Origin: Pestalotiopsis fici W106-1
Taxonomy: Eukaryota; Ascomycota; Sordariomycetes; Amphisphaeriales; Sporocadaceae
DNA length: 64,000 bases
Assembly (NCBI RefSeq): GCF_000516985.1
Contig: NW_006917096.1
Span: forward strand, 605,606 to 669,605
Direction: 5' to 3'
The notes beneath the pieces were generated by a model. The model saw only the letters and a list, made by a program, of their open reading frames with translations. It was not told where the DNA came from and did not search any database. Both the position numbers and the translations under genes were made by a program. Positions 45,460-56,866 of this stretch are shown piece by piece. The stretch's first letter is position 1; each line of letters opens with the position of its first letter.

Positions 45460-46281
45460 GTTTACTACAACCATCTCATTTGGTAGACTATCGTCTCTTG
45501 TAAAGAGATATCTTTTGGAATGACGGGCACAACTTTGAAAGAAGATACCTACATGATCACCGGTATGTCGCTTAACCAAAGCTGACCCGAACATGAACTG
45601 GGTATAGCTAGCTGCCTAACCGGTTTTCTCGAATGGTCTCACCCCAGCCACGCAGGGCCCAAGCAAGGGCCTTGCGGCGCAGTATCAATGCTGCATGGTA
45701 TATGGATTGGTAATTTCCAACCTCTCCGGATAACCGCTGCTGTACCTCAACCCACGAAACTCGTGACTCGCGTAAATCCAATAATCCATGACTGCAGATT
45801 GCTGTGCCGGCGGGCGGGATCCGACCCTGATGGAATGCAGCCAATCGGATTACGCGTCTGCTGGTGAACCCTAACGTCGGAATCGTCAGCGACCAGCACA
45901 ACACATGAACAGTTAACCTTATCCGGACTCCTTAATTCTGGAGTTCTCCCACCCCAAGGGAGACAGCGTTTGCCAGAAATGCAGGGTTCATGGAGGAATA
46001 GCGGTCAAGAACAGCTACGACATTATGAGAAATCCTTCACGGCCGTAGGGACGACATGTTTACCCCAGCAACAAAACATGCAGACTAACTAATCATTGTA
46101 TGAAGCTCAATAACGCAGTCAGACCGATCATATCATTGTTCCACAAGCGCATCTTGATGCATTGAAGGCGACATTAATTTACAGGTATTAAGTTAGACTA
46201 CAGATTTTAAGTGGAATTCGGAAACATGCAGCTATTTGGTACTTTTAGACATGACTTTGGCACAGTAATCTATGAATTTTA
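45460..46281. other. Intergenic between FAD oxidase and UstYa-like gene
   Basis: Both flanking genes run on the minus strand, so this holds the FAD oxidase promoter and the UstYa-like 3' end. No open frame has a recognisable domain; a 98-codon minus-strand frame at 45608-45904 looks accidental. Confidence 0.5.
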
Positions 46282-47417
46282 TCAAGTAATAATAGTAGGG
46301 CTCATATCCTCAGTTGCACCAATTATGCTACTTTCTCCCTCGTGATAAGCAACACCTATATGGATCGAGTCAGTTTTATTCGACCTGCAATGCACTGCGC
46401 ACAATGGGGAGAGGAACTCACCAAATTTAGGATGCGTCAATATTCCAGGCTTGGATGCATCTACTCGGCGTTGACCAGCCCAAGAATTAATCAGATCAAA
46501 GTCAACGCATTGATGTTCGTGGGAAAAGTCTGCTCGTGGCCATGGGCTATCTGTCGACCATTGAAGTGTGAAGAGAGAAATATCGGCACGGCATAGCGTT
46601 GCCTGTCTCATTATCTCGAGACAATGGTCTGGTGACTTGTAAGCGTCTGCGAGGACATCTACAATATCCATATTTTGCTTACCCGTGTGAAGTCGATTAA
46701 GACGATCCTCTTCAGCGGTGGAATTTGGAAAGTAGTGTTCTTTCCAGGTATACTGCCGCAGCCGTTTCTAAAATAGACGCAAGAGCTTAGGGTGTGCATC
46801 CGATTCAATGAGCGGATAGGAAACTTACAATGCAATGAAGCTCATGGAACACACCGAGGCCAGCAAAGTACATGTTGTCCGTGTCTGGTATCGGGATGGA
46901 CGTGGCACCAATACGTTCTATGTCGGACTTGGGTACCGCAATGTTCATATCTGTATTCATTAGACCCAGACCAACCAAGAAAGGCTTTCACCTACTCTCC
47001 AGTAGGTCACCCCAAGCTTTATCGACCTCCTGGCTTGGAGGTCCATTGTAGGGGCTATCAATGACAAGCGTTGCATTAAAACGAACTGCCTGGTGTTGGA
47101 TGGCGCTTCGAGCCGGAGCTGTGTGTCGAATATCACCTGTCAGCCAAGGTACCAGTAACACTCGGTGGATGATATCGGTTGCAATGAAATGACTCACAGT
47201 AAACAAGATCTTTTTCTGTGGATGTAAAGAAAGTGGTCGTGTAGACCGCAATCAAGAAGATCTGAACAAAGAGAAACGCTGACCAACTTTGCGGAGGTCG
47301 AAATCTCCCTTTGCGCTGAGACCTTATCAATTGCTTCTCATAAGAGCCTTTGGAGTCGGGTAGGAACGCTTCCTCTTCACCAAGGGAATCGTTTTCCGCA
47401 TCACGAACAGAAGGCAT
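46282..47417 (-). CDS. UstYa-family oxidase (DUF3328)
   Basis: Six exons on the minus strand: 47417-47198, 47136-46996, 46950-46829, 46767-46683, 46628-46422, 46355-46282, giving 282 residues. The last intron (66 nt, GTGAGT with a CTGAC branch) is a multiple of three and open, so a 22-residue longer form is possible. An N-terminal cytosolic tail precedes one transmembrane helix (SWSAFLFVQIFLIAVYTTTFF, about 43-63). The two HxxHC signatures are present: HELHC at an exon end and HTDHC created exactly by the exon 4/5 junction, followed by LEIMRQATLC. UstYa proteins are membrane-anchored, copper-dependent oxidases that cyclise Kex2-processed peptides in dikaritin RiPP pathways; others act on different natural products. 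It points away from the small precursor-like gene at 48484. Confidence 0.9.
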
Positions 47418-48088
47418 TATTTGGCGCTTGAGAAATTGATGAAACTGACAGAGAAAAAAAGAATTAGAAGAAATGGCTGAAAAACGTATGCCTTGGAGAC
47501 CGAGGGCTAAGGGGATTGACGGCTAAGTTGTTCCTTGCTGGAACATTACAGTTTCTGCTGGCATGAATGGCTTGTATCAACAGGGGAAAGTTGAGAATCT
47601 GCAAGTGCAATCTTCGATGAGAGACTCTAGGCAGCAATCAAGAAGTATACTCTTCTCTGTACATCCATAATTCGTCCCGCTATTGATTCGGTGGAAGTCG
47701 ATCACATGCGGCAGGATGCAGGGTTTTGAATCCTCTTACAGTTCAAGGAGGCCAATTATCACAACCCCTACCATGCCTAATAAGCCCTTATTTTCTAGTG
47801 TGGAGCTCTCAGTTCTTTCGGATTAATCCAATGGCATAGGCATGACAACAATAAGAAGCGAGCAAAAAACAACGTGATTGGTTATCGATCGTCACCTATA
47901 GTATGGATTCTGGCAAAACTGGGGTCTCGGTTCCGGCTAATCAGAAACCACTCAGATAACGACCGACCAAGTTGACGCAGGATGGTGGAATCCTATCTTT
48001 GAAGCGTGAAACAAGTTAACAAGCCGAAGCAGCCAATCAGACTATGCCAATGATCAGGGTCATAGCATTCAGGTGCATGGTTATCATT

Positions 48089-48130
48089 CCATGGTCAGAA
48101 TTGCATGGTCAGCATGGCATGGTCAGCATT
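48089..48130 (+). repeat. Short repeat, ATGGTCAG x 3
   Basis: ATGGTCAG occurs at about 48091, 48105 and 48119, that is, every 14 nt, within a run of CATGG-rich sequence. Evenly spaced short direct repeats upstream of a small secreted gene could be regulator sites or simply slippage. Confidence 0.6.
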
Positions 48131-48359
48131 ACATATCTTATAAAATCCATCTTAGCACCAAAATATTATATAGTCCGCAACGCAAGACTGAGGCTCAGGG
48201 AACATGGTACTTAACTCCCCGAATACGAGCTGCAGAAGTACGGCATAGAATTATAGTCTCGTGAGCGGTCTGAGCAGGCCCTGTGGCGGATATGCTTCCT
48301 AGCATCCGGTTGCTACAAGTTGGAGGATCAAATAGCTCCCACTAGGTTTGAGTGAAAGG

Positions 48360-48366
48360 TATAAAG
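48360..48366 (+). promoter_or_regulatory. TATA box of the precursor-like gene
   Basis: TATAAAG sits 118 nt upstream of the ATG at 48484. The leader between them is C/T-rich without an upstream ATG in good context after 48380, which fits a highly expressed short mRNA. Confidence 0.5.
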
Positions 48367-48483
48367 CAATGATGCCCAGACTTAAGCGGCAAACATCTTT
48401 TCGCAGTAGCACTCCCATTCACCTTTACATCTTTCCAAGTTCCCGCAAACTTCGCGCTTCATCACTATTTCAAGGCACTCAAG

Positions 48484-48654
48484 ATGCTTACTTCCCGCTT
48501 TATCTACGTTATTGCCCTGGCTCTTGGCGTCATCGCCGCGCCACTTGATGCCACTTCCCCTGAGGCTGTCGTCGTCCGTGGCGAAGGCAACACCGATGCT
48601 TGCGCCGAAACGGAGAAGCGTGACCAGGATACCTTTTACATCACTGGATGCTAA
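48484..48654 (+). CDS. Candidate RiPP precursor peptide: signal, pro-region, KR site, 10-residue tail
   Basis: ATG at 48484 to TAA at 48652, 56 residues, no intron. Residues 1-19 are a textbook signal peptide (MLTSRFIYVIALALGVIAA). Then an acidic pro-region of about 25 residues with VVVRGEGN and one Cys, then EKR, a Kex2-type site at about 45-46, then the tail DQDTFYITGC and stop. Dikaritin precursors (ustiloxin, asperipin-2a, victorin) have this plan: signal, Kex2 site, short aromatic core, though usually with repeated cores. FYITGC resembles the asperipin core in having two aromatic residues and a T-G pair. The UstYa-like oxidase next door supports the idea. It could instead be an ordinary small secreted peptide or a pheromone-like precursor; a single core copy and the terminal Cys are unusual. 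Coding is convincing by signal peptide, TATA and leader. Confidence 0.65.
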   Translation: MLTSRFIYVIALALGVIAAPLDATSPEAVVVRGEGNTDACAETEKRDQDTFYITGC

Positions 48655-49536
48655 GCAACTAGGTATAAAACATCTCGACTGATCAAAATGCTCTCCACAC
48701 TAATTACTTATCGAACCTTTCAGCAATCGATTCGAGACACCGTTAAAAACCTTGGTCACGAGAGATATAGGGAGTGCTTACAGGGAAGGAAATAACTTGA
48801 TGGTATTCATTTAGCTCGAACAGCTACTGCAATCACTGATAAAAATACAATACTTTTGAGTCAAGTTTGAAGACAAATTAGCCGTGAAATGTAGAACTGG
48901 TACACTCGTGCAATACAAGTCCCCTTTGTGGTTAAATTTTGGCCGCGGATATTGTCTTCGAAATAGTACTGTCCCACGAAAGTTGAACAGGCTCTCTGGT
49001 TCAAACATTGGATATTGGAGAAATTTGACATAATTTCTCATCTTTAAACAACGGTCATCGCGATTGACTTCTTGCCAGTACCATGGTGGTTAAAGCTTAC
49101 AACACTCACAACGTATCATCGAAAGTCCAGATTTTGTAACTTCTTGTCTCCTTAGATTGTCAATTTATTGTCTTGTTCTCCCAGTAGGGCCTTAGGACCA
49201 GCGGAAATATCGAAATGAAACATAATCGTGTGGAAGCAGAATCATAAATGAATCTTCCAAGAGACGACAGGAAATAAATCTCCTAGTGTGAGTCTTGAGT
49301 TGCAGCAGGAAACGGGACACTAGGAGCTATGCGCGTAACTGAGTCCAATATCACCTGCCCTTATTGTTTCGGCGGCACCCCTGTCAATACCAGCACTTTT
49401 CAACGCGGCAGCTGCTGTGCCACAAGCGGGCATTCAGCCAGCCAACCCCGAGCAGCAGGTGCCTGAGGATAAATAGAAGACGCGCTGCCCTCCCGCTGCC
49501 GCCAAAGTGACCGGGGTCTCATCGTTGCCAGCCACC
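48655..49536. other. Intergenic between precursor-like gene and methyltransferase
   Basis: 3' region of the small gene and promoter of the methyltransferase, both on the plus strand. No further open frame with domain; no RNA gene seen. Confidence 0.5.
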
Positions 49537-50433
49537 ATGGCCACCGAGTCACGCTTCTACGTCTACCTTGAGCCCTATGAGCCACTGGTGGATGCAGCCG
49601 CAGCTCTCGTCGCCACGATAGTCCAGTCTCTTCGCACTCACGGTCTCAAGGCTATATGGCACTTCACCGAGTGGCGAGATGCCGCTTTTGCATCCTGGTA
49701 CAAGAATTCGAGTATGGACTGAGTCTCAGTGCGAGTAGTCAAATATTGGTTTTACTTACTATTGATCAGGTCCTAATTTCGTGCAATACGAGGACACTAC
49801 CGCAGTCCCAGCGCTCGTCTCTGATGCGGCAGGCGTCGTGCTCGACGTAGGTCCGGGTAACGGGAATCAGCTTTCTCGCCTAGACAAGGACAAGATCAAA
49901 CACGTCTATGGCATTGAGAAGAACCCCCATTTCATTCCGGACCTGGAGCTCCAAATTCAGAAAATGGGCCTTGCACGAAAGTACTCTGTCATTGCTTGTG
50001 GCATTGAAGACACCGATGTGCTAGAGAAGAACGGCATTGCCGAGGGTAGTATTGATACCGTGTTGTGCATTCAGGTCCTGTGCTCCGTGTCCGACCCGCA
50101 GCGGGTTGCCCGCGGTCTGTACAAGCTTCTCAAGCCCGGCGGCACTCTCATATTCTGGGAGCACCATGTCAACCATGACTTTGGGATGAGGGTAGCGCAA
50201 TGTACGTACCGCCCATATCAGAAAGAGGGAGGAAGTTACTAATAGCTCATGCAAAATTAGGGTTTTGGAATCCGGCATGGAAATATGTCGTCGGCGGCTG
50301 TAATGTCAATAGAGATACACTTGCCATATTGAAACAAGCTGGGGCTTGGGAGAACTTTGATTCAATCCAAGGAGATGAAGAGCCGAACAGCTTTCTCCCG
50401 CGGATATGGGGTGGACTTGTCAAGAGTAGTTAA
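49537..50433 (+). CDS. SAM-dependent methyltransferase (METTL7-like, fungal)
   Basis: Exons 49537-49711, 49770-50201 and 50261-50433 give 259 residues. The start has an ideal context GCCACCATGG. A hydrophobic N-terminal segment (LVDAAAALVATIVQSL) could anchor it to membrane, as in METTL7 relatives. Methyltransferase motif I is VVLDVGPGNGNQ, motif II YGIEKNPHF, motif IV IDTVLCIQVLCSVSDP and motif V LLKPGGTLIFWEH. The second intron junction restores WFWNPAWKYVVGGC. Relatives in fungi are often cluster-borne O-, N- or S-methyltransferases of unknown substrate. It is 0.9 kb downstream of the precursor-like gene on the same strand and could methylate its product. Confidence 0.88.
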
Positions 50434-51181
50434 GCGCCCGGGATGAAGTATTCGTTCACGATCTGGTGGTCAGCGAGGCCGATCTTGACTGTCAAGACCC
50501 AAATTTCGGCAACTTGTGAGGCTAGGAATCTTTCAGCGGTCCCAGTAGCGTGGAATGTGGGCGAGGAAGGATAAAATAATACTTAGAGACAAACATTACG
50601 AATCGCCATCAGAAAGGTATATACTTTGTACATGGTGGGGCTTTCGGTGATAGCTCCAATGAAGATCGTCGTCACTGATGCAAGGGGATAAGAACTGATC
50701 GCACCTAAGCCACAAATTGGATTTCCGTAACGCAAAGCTTTTCTCACGAATTTCCGTGTCACCTCGAGGCGAAATCTCATAAGCGATGTAGGTAGACATC
50801 CCAACCTTTCTGAGGTGGAGATTTCAATGTTTGTCAGCAGTATCGATACAGTACATTTGGAAATTGTTCCCGCTATGGCGACATTGCTTCAGCGCACACG
50901 AGTGTAGCAGCTGGCGCCTATTGGACTGTGGGGCACCATGTTGTAGAGCTCATGTTGTAGGCGACCCCAGATCAAAGGCAAGACCTGGCCGGTTTTGGCT
51001 TTTCGAACCGATTACGGATTCAATCTTGGAGTCACAGCTCAACCTTGAATGATCTGGTTTAAAAAAAATTATGAATTATGATCCAGTAAAAAGCATTTCT
51101 AGGTAGGTATATAGGCCGCGATGGGTGCACACACGGCTTGCACCCACATCTCGTGCGGCGCTAGTCTTTGTGGCAGCTTTC
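50434..51181. other. Convergent intergenic, methyltransferase / ASST-like gene
   Basis: Both flanking genes end here. Short open frames on both strands have no domain. Confidence 0.5.
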
Positions 51182-52910
51182 TCAGCTTTGCGGCAGTTTC
51201 TTATACCGAGTGCCGAAAACACCCTGGGTGATCCTATAGAACGACGTCCGCATAGCCCCCCTAAAGCGCCACAGGAACAATACGAAAGATATACAGATGA
51301 TTCCTGCAAGAATCGTCTCCGTCTTAGAGCCTGCAACTTCCTCGGACCTCTTATCTAGGACGACGGAATAGCCCAACACATTTCCCTGCTTATCAATGGC
51401 TCCAACGCGGAGGAAGTCGTCGGCATCCCGAGGGACGTGTATCTTGGTCTCAAACTGCTCTTTGGTCGCTCCGCCGATCTGAAAGAACTTGGCATCCTCT
51501 GCGTTGGAGTCGGACGCCTCCAGAACCCAGCGCTCGACTTCTGTGGCCCCGTTCCAGCTGACGTATACGGCATTCTCTCTGGAACTCATGACGACCGAGG
51601 GCGGCGTTGTCGGGCGACCGACCCAGGAGTACTTGAAGGTGCGATAATTCTTGCTGCGGCCCAGAGATGCGATGCGCGTAGCTCCAACGTGCATGTCGCA
51701 AAGCACCTCGCCGCTGGCAGAGAACTCGGTAAAGGCCGGCGTGTGGCCCCATCCGACCAGGACGTTTCCGTCCGGCAGGAGTTGGACCGAACCCTGCGAC
51801 GGCGCCAGGAATCTTTGCGGAGCAACAAAGTCTTGGACTAGATTGGCCGTCATGTCGTGGTAGTCGAGGCTGATCAGCAGGCCGCGGCTGAACTCGGCAG
51901 TATGGATAAGCTTGTCAAAGGCGCCGTTGTCGAAAACGGAGACCATGGTGCTGTTCTCGTGCCACATGGCATGATGCTGCCAGGCAAAGTTGGTGGCCGC
52001 GTTCCCGGGCGTCAGATCTTTGAAGCTGTTGTTCTTTCCCCCGAGCCGCCACACGATTCCGTCCGTTGGGCTAATGCACAGGAGCATGCAGCCGTATCGA
52101 AGAGAGATCAAGTAATTTCCATCGTCGTTCTTGTCGACACTATTGATATGCATGTAGTCCCAGGCATTCTTGATATCGTGCCCATGGTTTTGGATTGGCG
52201 AGAAGCTCTCTGTTACGGGAAGGTGGTCGGATGCCCTCCACTGGAATAGGAGCTCTCCCGTAGCGATGTCCACTTCTTGGAAAAGACTGTCGTAGATCCA
52301 GCCTTCGCCATCCACACCGAGTGCTGAAAGATCGGTTGGTTTCAACTCGTAAGCGGTAAGTAGTGCTGTTCCGTTCTTGGTGATGCGGAACTCGTGAAGG
52401 TCCCCATGCAACGTTCCCGCCGCAGAGAAATTCTTGTATATTTGATACGAAGAATCAATCTATAACCATCTCCAGTTTAGTATCCCTCGACAACAATCGA
52501 ATTTACGAGTTCGATCCTACCATGAGATAATTGCCAGATCCAAACGTGCCATTATCGCTGCCAGTCCAGAAGGTAATGTAATCGCTGCCCTGGTAATTCT
52601 GGACCTTGACGTCCATTGCCTGGCCCCATTTCTGTTCGGTCCAGATGAGATTGCCAGTTTTATCCAGAATGACGGGTCCCGGTTTAGCCACCGATGAGCC
52701 CCGGGGCTCAATGAAGAGATAGCCGTCGTCGCATCGCGGGTCTGAGTTCAACACATTCGGATATGGCGATGCCGAGTCAAAAGACTTGTAGTGATTCCGG
52801 GGGTATGCGCCATAGACACCCCAGTCATACAGGTAGGAATTGTCGGCAACGACGGATGCTGAAGTCGACCAGGCGAGTGCCAGTGACAGTAGAGATGAGA
52901 GCAGGCGCAT
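51182..52910 (-). CDS. Arylsulfotransferase-like membrane protein (ASST_2 family)
   Basis: Reverse-strand exons 52910-52521 and 52459-51182 give 555 residues; the intron (GTAGGA...TATAG) joins the end of the first block to IDSSYQIYKNF. Signal peptide at 1-22 (MRLLSSLLSLALAWSTSASVV), a long beta-propeller-type extracellular region (PGPVILDKTGNLIWTEQKWG; HGDLHEFRITKNGTALLTAY; QNHGHDIKNAWDYMHINSV; FAWQHHAMWHEN), and one C-terminal transmembrane helix (TILAGIICISFVLFLWRF) with a short basic tail. These are features of PF14269, common in Pezizomycotina. Sulfotransfer has not been shown for the fungal members, so the name reflects fold only. It is the right edge of the metabolite locus and convergent with the methyltransferase gene; membership is uncertain. 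Confidence 0.87.
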
Positions 52911-54378
52911 GACTATTCCTTACAGCCCATCGCAACACCGGCAGGTGCAGGAAATCCGGGGGAGATGCATTCCGCGCACAAGGGGGTACCAGCCAGCTTT
53001 TGAGGGATGAATATGGGGACGAGCTTGGGAAAAGGCAACAAGTCTGATGCTGCGCGTCCTGTGGGTTCGGTGATAAAGTAGCGTATCCATACTTCGTAGA
53101 TCGAGCAGTTTAGCCAAGGCTGGCATTACGTCGTGGTTCTCCGCAGCCGCGTGGTAAGCCCTATTACAAAGCTTTTAGGAAGTTTTAGCCAAGGATCTTC
53201 GTAGCATGCTCCTTGTCTCCTTCACACCATATTGTACATAGCAGCTCGAACGACGGTCATCCTGGATGGTCCATTCGGGGAACCGTGAACTGGTGCAAAA
53301 TAGCACACGCGGCCAATGTGGGACGAGCCGATCAATAGTGGCAGAAACGCAGAGCAGAAACTGCCCAAGACTGGCCTGTGCGTCCTTCTCCAGCTTTTTA
53401 TATGGATCCCCACGTCGAATGCTCGGAACTTCGGATTCCAGAACTTTGCGAGAATTGAAATCGAAATTACCTTGCAAGTTTATCAAGCATGTGAATCAAT
53501 TTGACGTAAATGTCGCTATCTCTGATGTCCTGGTTGCTCTTTTGGCCAGATGCCATACTGTAACCCTCCGGGTTTAATCATGAGTTCATGCCACTCCTCT
53601 TCTATCATTGGTTTTCAGTATTCGCCAACTCAATGCGATACAATGTCGAGGCTCACCTTGAAGAAAAGGCCGAGAAAATGTCCCAATGTCGCATCTTCGG
53701 CTTCTAGAAAGTAATGTCCATGTTACAATTCTTGAGGAGTTCCATTGTCTTCCCTCGCGCCTCGCCTCTATCAAACACAGTGATGGGATCCTCTGCGCCG
53801 TCTAATCAAACGTTCGGGAGCGAAAGATGTCCGGAGGTCCACTATTTGCATTTCACACGGTCTTCCGCCCAAGGCGATCAAACGGAGCCTGAATATGTAA
53901 CTACGGAGCTTTTGCTCGGCGCTGAACGCCGTAAAAGGTGGGGCATTCTTTGAAGCTTCTGGATGAGTTAGCAGACCCTGTCGTATTGCAGCGGATATGT
54001 TGCCGATGCATGGGCATGCAGGCATTCTTCTCAAACAGTCAATCATTGTGACGACGTGCAATTCAATTGAACGTGGCGAAAAATCCTTCCTCGGAGATTG
54101 TATCAAGCGCATAAAAAGAAATTTCGAGTGCCGCCGTGTTACGAGAGGGTAGCATTCCGAAACGTCGATCGGCACGACTTTTCACTATGGTCTTTGGACA
54201 CAGATTAGATACGGGCCCGGCATCACTCCATATCTGTTGGAGACGTGCCGGGCCGCCAATTCATGCATCGGATGTGGTTCTGGGACTTGGTATGTAGCCT
54301 TACTGTGGAATGCCGACTAGCATCGGGTCATATTGTCCATCTTCTGTTGAGCTCTTCATATTCACCGCGGCACAGATA
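52911..54378. other. Intergenic, no gene recognised
   Basis: ASST-like promoter on the left and the front of a broken SDR on the right. Minus-strand frames of about 100-134 codons at 53175-53486 and 53771-54175 show no known motif; given the decay of neighbours they could be remnants. Confidence 0.45.
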
Positions 54379-55307
54379 ATGGATTTTACAAACACGAAAG
54401 ACTTTGGCGAGACCAAGGTGACTGATCTTTTCGACCTCTAGAACAAGAACTTTTTGATCACGGGAGGAGGCAGAGGCATTGGCTTTGTTTGTGTAAAGGC
54501 AATTGCTCAGCTTGGTGGTGGCATCGCAATCATCGACTCGGCTCCGGAGCCTGTCCCCGAATTTCATACACTAAGCGAGCGCTATGGCATCCACGTACAA
54601 GGCGACATCACGGACCAGGAATCGATAGAGAAGGCGTTTGCGCAGTGTGTTCGTTCTCTCGGACAACTGCATGGCGCGCTGACAGCAGCCGGTATTTGTG
54701 TGGATAAACCATTGCTTGAGCCTGACTGGGAAAGCACGCAGCGGACATTGAATGTGAATGTCATGGGCACATTTTGGGTTATCAAGTTACTGGCACGCCA
54801 TTTTACTGATGAAAAGATACCTGGAAGCATTGTTGCCATTTCCAGCGTCAATGGCCACGGGCTGTATGTTCCTGTCCAGCCGCAATCCTCGTATAATGCC
54901 AGCAAAGCCGCGATCAAAGGCCTGGTAGGTCCACTGGCGGGCGAACTGAGCCAGTATGGGATTAAAGTCAACCCTATTTCACCAGGTAAAATGTCTTACA
55001 TAACGGTCGAAGTAAGAACTATAATAACCATGTTCGTGTAGGAGCTATTCGAACGCCGCTTCTTGCACGCCTAGAAGGGGAAAAGCGAGACATTCCTGAC
55101 TGGCATCAGAACGGTGCACCTTTTCAACGACTTGGGCTGCCCAAAGATCTAACGCCTATGGTTTGTTATCTACTGAGCGATGCTTCAGCTTCTACGACAG
55201 GTGCGGACATGCTCATCACAGGTAAGTGACTCTAGTTTATAATTCAATAAGCTATGATTACTGATAGAACTTCAGCTGGACTACACGCTGGCCCAGCGCG
55301 CAAATAG
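54379..55307 (+). pseudogene. Short-chain dehydrogenase with nonsense codon at position 21
   Basis: Exon parts 54379-54985, 55042-55221 and 55276-55307 sum to 273 codons in phase, as in an intact gene. Everything matches a classical SDR: N-terminal VTDLFDL, cofactor motif ITGGGRGIGF, ALTAAGIC, catalytic SSV and SYNASKAAIKG, SPGAIRTPLLARL across intron 1, and the family ending ITAGLHAGPA across intron 2. But codon 21 (54439-54441) is TAG, between FDL and NKNFLITGG. No ATG lies between the stop and the cofactor motif, so a product would lack the dinucleotide fold. The small number of lesions suggests a recent loss, or an assembly error. The acceptor-like TTCGACCTCTAG just there could belong to an unseen upstream exon. 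Confidence 0.75.
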
Positions 55308-55399
55308 CGACCCAAGTCTGGCCCAGTTGAATTTCAATATACTCATTGTTCTCAAGTCTTGATGGCCGTGTACCATATTGCAAGCACCGTGACCGTATA

Positions 55400-56553
55400 A
55401 ACTTGAAACATATTCTACATCCCGTCATTGAAGACATGAGATTTTGCCAAGCATCGACAGAGAATACAGTCTGTAGTCGGATCTGCTGATCATTGTCCTC
55501 GTTCATCTCAAAGTCTTGGCCAGGTCCCAAGTTCGTACACAAGCTGACATGTTGCAGACCCCTGGTCTCGCCCAACACCCGCCGAAGATGCCCGTTGCGA
55601 AAGGTGGGCCACCCATCATCTTGCTGGCTCGTTTCCAAGAGGGCAAGATAATATGAGTAAAGCTAGGCCGCTGGAAAAGAGCGACGAGGTTCTGGTATTC
55701 CTCGTGAGTCTCACCGTCTAACATGTGAGGATTTAGCCCCGTGCAGAGCCCATGGACATCCACAACAAACTCGGAAACATGACGGCTGTGCTCCGTCAAG
55801 GTGCGCAAGATGATAGAAACCCCGCGCCACATGCTTTTCTGGTCCTCATCATCCCAAGGCGGCGTGTCGTATGGTGGTGAGTATCCAAGTCGCGTAGTCG
55901 GTCATCCGCAAGGAATTGGATACTTGAAGCCATAGGGAAAATGCACGGATCATGGGAGTCTCGTATAGCGGAGAGCATAGCACACCGTGGGCCGTGGGTA
56001 TGATTGTCACGCACCGGAGGGCCGGGGATCGAGCAATCCCATAGCGGAGCCCGCCCACATTGGCCTGGGAGGTGAAGACACTCTGTTGCCGCATCAGAAG
56101 GCCTTAGTGTAGTGCATAGTACACCTTTAGTGGAAGCTGCGCCGTAACCTGCTTTTCCTTTTCTACATGCTGTGGTAATTCGCCATCCGCGCCCTTGCGG
56201 TTTGAAATGTCGTCGAGGTTCTCTTTGCACGATCGTATAAACCAGGTGGGGCATGTCTCGTCCTCAATTACTCCTTCTACATCATAGTAAAGGTCATGGT
56301 CTATCTGATCGTCGCCAGCCCGCTTGACGTCATCTGACAGGCATGCATCATTTCAAATGACCTCCGTGATGCTTTGGCGGAATATGTCGTGGTCTGCAAT
56401 CGCGCGGAAAACCTCGACGTTTCGCGCATTAGCAGAGAGGAAAACCCTCTCAAGCCGCAATGGGGTCTTGTCCCGCAAGGCAGTACAAGTCAAGCAAGTT
56501 GAAAGATTTGGGTGAATATTTCCGGAGGGAGATGCGTCAGTGGATTCTTGCAC
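55400..56553 (-). pseudogene. F-box/LRR-like protein, heavily broken
   Basis: The minus strand from 56553 reads LRLERVFLSANARNVEVFRA, then IADHDIFRQSITEVI, a TGA at 56353-56355 where the family has Trp, then a long open stretch (WFIRSCKENLDDISN, EKQVTAQLPLKVYYALH), a TAA at 56104-56106, then LRYGIARSPALRCVTI and YETPMIRAF. A frameshift near 55850 moves to the frame MWRGVSIILRTLTEHSRHVS, then LNPHMLDGETHEEYQNLVAL. A second near 55630 moves to DDGWPTFRNGHLRRVLGE, and homology fades after VDAWQNL. The family is a large, uncharacterised Pezizomycotina group resembling F-box proteins. At least two stops and two frameshifts make it non-functional. Confidence 0.75.
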
Positions 56554-56663
56554 AGCATGACTATTTGCACCACGCCGGCTTATGCCTGAGATGGGCAGAT
56601 TGGAGTGCGATAGTTTATAGAGGCTGTGAAGATAGGTGTTGGTGGGGGAGGATCAATTAGTAC

Positions 56664-56866
56664 GGGGCAGGTACCTATGTAGCCATTGTCCAGGGCATAC
56701 AAGGCACTACTTGCAGCACGACCGCAATCGTGACAACCACGCCCACGCCCACGCCCACGCCGACGGGCATGTTCAGCACTGTAATACGTTGTACTATATC
56801 CAAGCAGGAGATGGCTGCTGGGGAATAGCGAATGAGTGTGGCATCAAAACGGACGGATGCTGTTAA
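56664..56866 (+). pseudogene. LysM protein fragment
   Basis: The plus strand reads GTYVAIVQGI, the end of a LysM module, then a TTCSTT and PTPTPTPTG linker, then after a +1 shift CNTLYYIQAGDGCWGIANEC, a second LysM start, then IKTDGC and a TAA at 56864. The frame break and lack of signal peptide or further modules show a remnant of a multi-LysM effector-type gene. Confidence 0.65.

Larger units (their letters stand above)
47418..48483. promoter_or_regulatory. Divergent promoter region, UstYa-like / precursor-like gene
   Basis: About 1.07 kb between two back-to-back genes. A TATAAAG lies at 48360-48366, 118 nt before the small gene's ATG. A GCATGGTCAG-type short repeat lies at 48089-48130. 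Open frames here have no domain. Confidence 0.5.

Noticed and set aside
48484..48654. Mating-pheromone precursor as an explanation of the small gene
   Set aside because: No repeated alpha-factor units and no CaaX box (Cys is the last residue), so neither known ascomycete pheromone type fits.
53771..54175. 134-codon minus-strand frame
   Set aside because: No recognisable motif and starts in decayed surroundings; a remnant is possible but unsupported.
54379..54441. 24-nt intron removing the TAG in the SDR
   Set aside because: GTGACT...CTCTAG would be far shorter than any workable fungal intron; nonsense codon preferred.
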